From contig OZ029921.1 of assembly GCA_964023275.1 (NCBI GenBank), forward strand, positions 17,768,204-17,832,203: a stretch of 64,000 nucleotides of DNA, given 5' to 3'. The notes under the pieces were generated by a model. The model was not told where the DNA came from. It saw only the letters and a program-made list of their open reading frames with translations, and searched no databases. The DNA comes from Norana najaformis. Its lineage: Eukaryota > Annelida > Clitellata > Crassiclitellata > Hormogastridae. The number at the start of each line of letters is the position of its first letter. Within the stretch, counting starts at the first letter, position 1. Shown here in pieces: positions 58,191 through 64,000 of the stretch. The position numbers were made by a program, and so were the translations under genes.

Positions 58191-58892
58191 AGATAGAGAG
58201 ATAGAGAGGGAGAGGGAGATATATACAGTTAGATAGATAGATAGAGAGAGACAGACAGACAGACAGACAGAGCCTGATAGAGAAAGAGAGAGAAAGAGAG
58301 AAAGACAGAGACAGAGAGAGACAGAAAGATAGGGAGAGAGAGAGAGAATACAATTTTGACGAATACAGCATACAAAGAGTAAAAGACATAGACCAAAGAC
58401 AGAACGTAAGAAAGAAAAAAGAGAGATAAAAACACGGGTTAGACACGGATTAACGTCGAAGTCAGAGTGTCAAAAAATAAGGTCGAATACAAAACAAAAA
58501 GAACTGGGTAACGCTAGAAGTCAGAAATTAAACACAGACGCAGTCGGGCCTAGAATAAAAGAAGGCTAAAGAAAAAAGTAAGAGAAAGACCTGAAGTAAA
58601 CAGAAAGTAAAAATAAACACTTATAGACCTAAAGTAAGAGAGATATTCATACAGAAACTGTAACGCATGCGAAGACAGGAATACAGAAGACCTAGAGTAA
58701 AACAGAAAGTAAGAAAAATAAGAGAGACAGACTTAAGAGAGGGAGAGGGAGAAAGAAAACAGGCAGACAGGTAGATCTGGAGAAAGACAGACAGAGAAAG
58801 AGAGAGAGATGGAGAGATTGAAAGAGATACAGAGAGAGATATACATAGAGAGAGATTGAGAGAGATACAAAGATATATATATATATATATTT

Positions 58893-58925
<33 letters not shown>

Positions 58926-59611
58926 TTGAGAGAGAGAGAGAGAGAAGGAGAGAGAGATAGCGAGAGAGGGAGAGTTAGAGAAAGAGAGAAATATATATAG
59001 ACCGAGAGAGACAGATAGAGAGAGAGAAAGAAAGAATGACAGATAGAGAGAGACAGATAGAGAGATACAGAGAGATAGAGATAGAGAGAGAGAGAGAAAT
59101 TGAGAGAGATACAGATATATATACATAGAGACAGAGAGATAGAGAGAGAATGAGAGAGACAGACAGAGAAAGATAGAGAGAGACAGAGACAGAGACAGAG
59201 ATGTATATAGAAAGAGACATAGAGTAAAAAATATAAAGACAGGAGACTGAAGGAGATACACCTGTAGTAGACAAATAGTACGACATAAACAGAGAGAATG
59301 ATAGATAGCGTAAGAAACATAGTAAAAAGGAAAACAGCAGAGTTCTAGAATAGGCCAGAAAATGGGACAGACTGGCCTAGACTAATACAAATAGTAAGAA
59401 AGAACACGTAGAGATGGATAGACTTAGAGTAGGACATATAGTAAGACAAAATACATAGAAACAGATAAACCGAGAATAAGGCAGAGACCAATACGGAAAA
59501 CAGAGAGACTGATAGACCTAGATTAAGAAATATTGTAAGATGGAAAGCAGACACACAGACAGATAAACTTAGATTAAGACAGAAAACAGAGAGGCCGATA
59601 GAGTTAGAGCA

Positions 59612-59615
<4 letters not shown>
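58191..59615. repeat. GA/GACA/GATA low complexity, degraded
   Basis: GAGA-rich sequence with short (TA)n (58864-58889) and GACA runs, interspersed with unique purine-rich stretches (58330-58720 and 59220-59600). Minus-strand Leu/Ser frames up to 195 codons are compositional. Confidence 0.85.

Positions 59616-59689
<74 letters not shown>
59616..59689. repeat. (GA)37 microsatellite
   Basis: 74 bp of uninterrupted GA closes the purine-rich block. Pyrimidine-leaning unique sequence starts immediately after. Confidence 0.98.
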
Positions 59690-59692
<3 letters not shown>

Positions 59693-60059
59693 TCTAAGAC
59701 AGGTTTCTGCATCTCTTTGGATTATTCAGCCAGTTGAAGTAAACCCTTCCTAACATTTCACCCCTTAGGTCTCTCTGCATTCAACTTAAGATCATCCTTT
59801 CTTAGTCCTCATTTCCGTGTGGTCTCTCCTTTTATTAAAGTTCTTTCTTTACTACGCTTCAATTCTTCCATGTCTCTCTGCCTTCATCTTAAGGCCTGCC
59901 TTTCCTATACTGCATCGCCTCGAGGTCTCTTTATGGTCTTCTTGTCGTGTTCACCTTATTCCGGTCCTTGATCCAACTTAGTTTACCCTTTTTACACAAT
60001 GGGAACCATTCTTAAATCGTGAGATCACTCATTCCCTATCCCTTTACTCTACCCGGTCT
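59690..60059. other. No gene recognised
   Basis: C/T-rich, LINE-like sequence leading into the fragment that follows. It may be the decayed coding part of that LINE, but no conserved block was seen. Confidence 0.4.
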
Positions 60060-60510
60060 CTCAATTTAAATTACCATCACATATTATTCCATCTATCTAC
60101 CACTAAGGGCGCAGAACGGCACTTGATTTCCAGGAATTTTTGTTACTGGTCCGAAGCTCTAGAATCAGCTGTTTTTTGCCGAGTACTCTTCAAGTTTTCT
60201 TGCATCGTTCAGGTCCGTTATAAATCTCTGCTTTCTCGAACTGCTTTTCCTCCATGGCTTGTCTTTCGGTCTCTGGAGTCTCTGGTCTCTGGTCGATTGA
60301 GCCTGCTTCTGTTCAATAGATTGTGATTTGGGAATACAGCTATCGATTGATGCTTTGTGCTTTATGATAACGGCGCTATAGAAGTCTCGATATATGTCTC
60401 CAGGCTAGATTGGACGCCGATTGTGATTTCAGAATGCGGTTTTGCTTAGATGCGACCATCGATAGATGCCTTGCCCATTAATGTAACGGCGTCACAGAAG
60501 TTTCTACATA
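60060..60510 (+). mobile_element. Decayed LINE 3' end with duplicated tail (plus strand)
   Basis: A frame near 60130-60200 gives FPGIFVTGPKL, a stop, then NQLFFAEYSSSFLASFRS, a decayed LINE C-terminus (SVxGPxLWNxLP...FRSxL). The 3' UTR contains GATTGTGATTT and ATCGATTGATGCTTTGTGC followed by ATAACGGCGCTATAGAAGTC. About 110 bp later the same series occurs again in diverged form, ending TAACGGCGTCACAGAAGTTT. Confidence 0.6.
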
Positions 60511-60959
60511 AGATTACCTATTCATTGTAAAGTCACCTAGTCTTATATATCTCCGTACTTACTTCGGTCTCTTTCCTTAATGTCTGTCTACAATAAAGAA
60601 CTTACTGGAATCTAGACGGTCGTTGGGTATCTTCTCAGAACAACTTTCTAGATATTCTTATGCATGTATTTCTATGACTCAAATGCACTTGCGTCGCCAG
60701 GTGTTGTTCCGGTCACGACAACCGCCATTTGTTGATTTCCTCGATAGGTTTTGCGACTCGAAACCATCGTTGACGGTAACCTTCCAGTCATCACAACACC
60801 AGCAACAAAAAGCAACAGATAGATCAAGTGTAAATGTACAGGTTTTCCTATAGCGACCGCATGGCCTCGACCCTGCTCATTTTTCAATGAATTAATCGGG
60901 TGAATACTTCACCACCCGTGCCCGTTTAAATGGGCTCCACGCCACTTAAGGTCCCCGTG

Positions 60960-61095
60960 TATGGACCGTGCTAGCCCGAGATTCAAATCTTCGAAACAGA
61001 GCCACTATCGGTATGCGAACCGGAATCTTCACGCTCAGAGGCCCTTGACGTACGCTTTAACCAATGTAGATATCTAGAGCAGGGATTATATAGTG
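60960..61095 (-). mobile_element. tRNA-like SINE fragment (minus strand)
   Basis: In reverse: ACATTGGTTAAAGCGTACG (box A-like) and GATTCCGGTTCGCATACC (box B-like) at tRNA spacing, then about 80 bp of body. No usable anticodon arm or acceptor stem could be drawn, so a functional tRNA is unlikely. Confidence 0.5.
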
Positions 61096-61378
61096 GCGCT
61101 ATAGAAGTAAATGAGTCTGGTTACGCTGGAAGGCATTTTATTCGTGTCTTTTATTAAGCGAACACCATCAGTTCAACGCATTCCGATTTTTATATACGAT
61201 TTAGCCTTAGACTACCATCTATTGATGCCTTGTTCTTTATAAAAGAGCTCTCGGAGTCAATAGATTAAATCAAATGAGATTTTTAACACTGATCAGCGCT
61301 TTTGAGGCTATACAAATGTTCTTATACCTTCACATGTTATATGAATGAACATGAATATAATACATAATCATATAATAA

Positions 61379-62547
61379 TTATGTAAATGCACCGAACATT
61401 AATTGTATATTCAAAGTTTGCCAACTGCTTGCGAGGTTATGGCAGCCAGGGCTGTGGCCTTCGACCTTACCTTCACATCGCGAATCTATGTTTACATGGA
61501 ATCAGTGTTTATCTAACACAACGGTTCCCTGCTGTCGTTAGTATGTCACAATGTTGTATATTATACACCGTTGATTCCGTGATTTCGCGATTTGAGGGAA
61601 GGTCACCCTAACGGCACTGGTAAACATAACTTCAAAGTTGTCGTTAAATACAAAATAGCTTACTACTAGTTCTTCTGTCGTCATTCCTGTTCGGCCAACC
61701 GAAGGTTCCTGGTCGAAGGAAGTCGAGCGTATTCCTATAAAGGTGACAGATAACCCTTTATAATGTCCTCAGAATGGAAGAATGGAAAAAAGGAAAAGAG
61801 GAGGAAGACCTAGACAAATGCTCCTAGACTGGATGATAGTGGACGGATACAGTAAACTGAGGGAGGAGGCCCAACAACGTCAGGAATGGCGCCATTCCGC
61901 TTTCAAACCTGTCCGAGGCAGGGAACTTGAAGAAGAATGTCGTCAGTGCACAAAACAATTGACGTCGACAGAACAAGATTATTCTAAAAATTATGTAAAT
62001 GCATCCTAACATTAACTGTATATTAAAAGTTTGCTAGCAGCTTGTGAAGTTATGGCTATTGTCGTCGACCATCGCGAAAGGAGACAATCAATGTTGTATA
62101 TTATAAATTTTACAAGCAGGGAATCAATGTAGTACATGAAACAGCATTGCTTGTTTCTCTGCTGTCGCTAAGCGAGGTAAGATTGAATCAAGGAATCAAT
62201 TATGTAATGTTATGCGACACTGAATCCCCGATATTGCTATGTGAGGTAATGTTGAATCAGAGAATCAATGTTGTATATTATACAGCATTGATTCTGAGCT
62301 TTCATTATGTGAGGTAAGGTCACGCTAACGGCCCTGGCACCATAACTTCAAAGTTATCACTAATTACAAAATAGCCTACTACCACTTCTTCTGTCGTAAC
62401 CTCTTCAGCCATCCGCCGGTTTCTGGCCAAAGAAAGTTGAGCGACTTCCTATAAAGATGACAAATAACCCTTTGTAATGTTGTCAGGGTACAAAACAATG
62501 TATACATCTGCAATCGATGTTGACAGAACTAGCTAATTCTAAAAACT
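61379..62547. repeat. Diverged tandem duplication, about 0.5-0.6 kb units
   Basis: Copy A (61379-61989) and copy B (61990-62547) align in order: TTATGTAAATGCA..., AAGTTTGC..CTGCTTG..., AACTTCAAAGTT, ACAAAATAGC.TACTA, TTCTTCTGTCGT, CCTATAAAG.TGACA and ACAAAACAAT...GACAGAAC. Copy A carries a LINE fragment (61775-61945) that copy B lacks. Copy B carries extra internal repeats of GAATCAATGTTGTATATTAT-type units (about 62090-62300). Confidence 0.75.
61775..61950 (+). mobile_element. RTE-type LINE C-terminal fragment (plus strand)
   Basis: A frame starting at 61782 encodes EKRKRGGRPRQMLLDWM, then YSKLREEAQQRQEWRHSAF. This is the usual ending of RTE/craniofacial-like LINE proteins (GRPRxxWxDxI...LxxxAxDRxxWRxxV). 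It is the only difference-by-insertion between the two duplicated units around it. Confidence 0.7.
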
Positions 62548-64000
62548 TAAGCCAAGAGTACCAACTTTTCTAAGAAAAGAACCTGCCTAGTTATTTCTAC
62601 AACTCCATAGAACTCTCCAGCATTTTCAAACAAATTATCTTCCCAAAAGTATAAAGAACCAGCTTGGTTGTCCTTAAACACTGCTGAGCGAATCACATAA
62701 TCTTAAAAAATTATATTGTGGCGCTATAGCAATTTTAGAGCCAGTCTACCTTACTAAAATTATATAGAGAACCAATTTATGTTTTGTAAAGCAGAAAAGC
62801 TTATTCTAAAAGGAAAATCTATGAAACCATCTTTATCGATTCAAAGCGTTATTGTAAACGCGGTGCATTTCGGGATTAGTAGCTTACAAATCGCAAGCAC
62901 GATTTGTAAGTTGCAAATTTCGATACAAACTCGTTGTTTTGTGCTTATTTGGGTTGACCTGATTGACTTCGACGTAGATTCGATCGTAACAGAAGTTCGC
63001 AGATCAGAAATCGGCAGATCTTCGATGAAGAAACAGCAGATTCTGAAAATTTCGCAACATCTTCGAAAATGTCTGCACCCGCCAAGATCTGAGCATCGAC
63101 TGAATAATAATCGAAGTGATCGGGACAATATAATGACGTAGGCATTTCGTCATTTAGACCTTTCGCTTATATTGGCAACGTTCCAACGTATGTCATTATT
63201 AGGCTGTAGACTAAAAGAAATAAACTGTCTGTGTGTCCGTAAGTATGTAAGCTGAGACTCTGTGTGTGTGTTTGAGTGAGAGTCTGTCACGAGAGAGATA
63301 GAAAGACGGAGAGTCTATGCAACATATAAACAAAGCGGCAGACACACAAGCGCCTCTGTTTGTCTTACATGATAGACAGAGACAGAATCGGTCCGTTTGA
63401 CTGCCTATCTAGAAATGAATTCATCCAAACGTCAAGGGAGAGGGCTTGCCACCTGCCATCATATGCCGAGGCTAAGAAAAATGAAGTCACTAACATTTCA
63501 TACTCATGGCTGCCTCAGGGTTGGCTTATTTGTAGTGTAATGCAGCAAATATTTCTCCAAACAATAAATGTAAATGTAAATGCGCTGCATAAAATCGAAG
63601 TCGAACATGACAGAATGAGCAAGAAACAAACGCCAAAGTTACCCGCGGAGTTTCGAACTAAGGCCACAGTGATTAAATTCCAACTACACCGGACCATCTT
63701 TCTAACTCTACCTTTGAAAGCCATCACCAAAACTGCATTGCAACTGGGTTATCTATAGATAGCTTCAAGGTCAGAATTTGTGTTATGAGGGGTGTTCAGT
63801 ATATGTTATAATATTTTAACACAAGATGATCTCTACTATATTCACTTTGGTTAAAACGTGTTTTTCACAAGGTTCAAAAGTTCAAAGCTACTGATTGATT
63901 AAAATTTAGATGCGTGATTTTATCAGCTGTCTATCGCCTTAGTAAAATCTTAAAACAATATAAGAAAGTCTGAATTTATAATTTTACACATTCTAAGGTA
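62548..64000. other. No gene confidently recognised
   Basis: Contains a LINE-tail-like GTGGCGCTATAGCAATTTTA (62718-62737), the hairpin above and two plus-strand frames (62779-63141, 120 codons; 63360-63758, 132 codons) without recognisable motifs. The second is relatively CpG-containing and could be an exon, but no splice or family evidence supports it. Confidence 0.35.
62883..62910. other. Perfect 11-bp inverted repeat (hairpin)
   Basis: CTTACAAATCG (62883-62893), six-base loop CAAGCA, then CGATTTGTAAG (62900-62910). It lies within a region open on both strands (62779-63141 plus, 62841-63128 minus), but neither frame has a recognisable domain. Confidence 0.7.

Overview
The window is eukaryotic DNA, most likely from an invertebrate animal. 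It is AT-rich, has long spliced genes with GT-AG introns, and is dense in short tandem repeats, tRNA-derived SINEs and decayed non-LTR (LINE) retrotransposons. I cannot name the species.

The only complete cellular gene I can reconstruct is a coronin-7 (CORO7/POD1 type) gene on the minus strand. It runs from the start codon at 50616 to the last exon at about 29.5 kb, with 26 coding exons and about 989 residues. It encodes two tandem coronin WD40 propellers, a linker and a C-terminal acidic tail ending in Asp-Glu-Trp. Exon phases agree at every junction except one, between 43101 and 42930. Two other first exons are suggested: a minus-strand exon at 5734-5809 coding a signal-peptide-like start, and a CpG-rich region at 25.1-26.1 kb with a minus-strand splice donor.

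The most interesting object is an apparently intact 2626-bp DNA transposon at 35866-38491, inside a coronin-7 intron and on the opposite strand. It has a TTA target duplication, CACTGGCC termini in long imperfect inverted repeats, a TATA box, a 567-codon open frame and a poly(A) signal. The protein has a ZAD-like N-terminal zinc module and a candidate DDE core. Its D-x18-C-x2-C ... H-x4-H arrangement resembles the zinc-binding insertion of RAG1/Transib/CMC transposases. I could not assign it to a named superfamily.

Layout: 1-17.5 kb is mostly gene-poor, with SINEs, LINE ends, minisatellites and a 0.65-kb pyrimidine tract. 17.5-20.1 kb holds two adjacent LINE reverse-transcriptase remnants, with a SINE nested in the second. 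21.9-24.8 kb holds two minisatellites and two SINEs. 25.1-26.2 kb is CpG- and CAG-rich. 29.1-50.6 kb is coronin-7, with retroelement pieces and the DNA transposon in its introns. 50-52 kb has two possible hAT-type ends and AAT repeats. 52.7-59.7 kb is a GATA/GACA/GA block (Bkm-like), including about 90 uninterrupted GATA units. 60-62.6 kb holds LINE ends, a SINE and a diverged tandem duplication. Many LINE 3' ends share a core resembling GGCGCTATA(A/G)A, and one SINE family carries the same core, which suggests LINE-driven SINE mobilisation.
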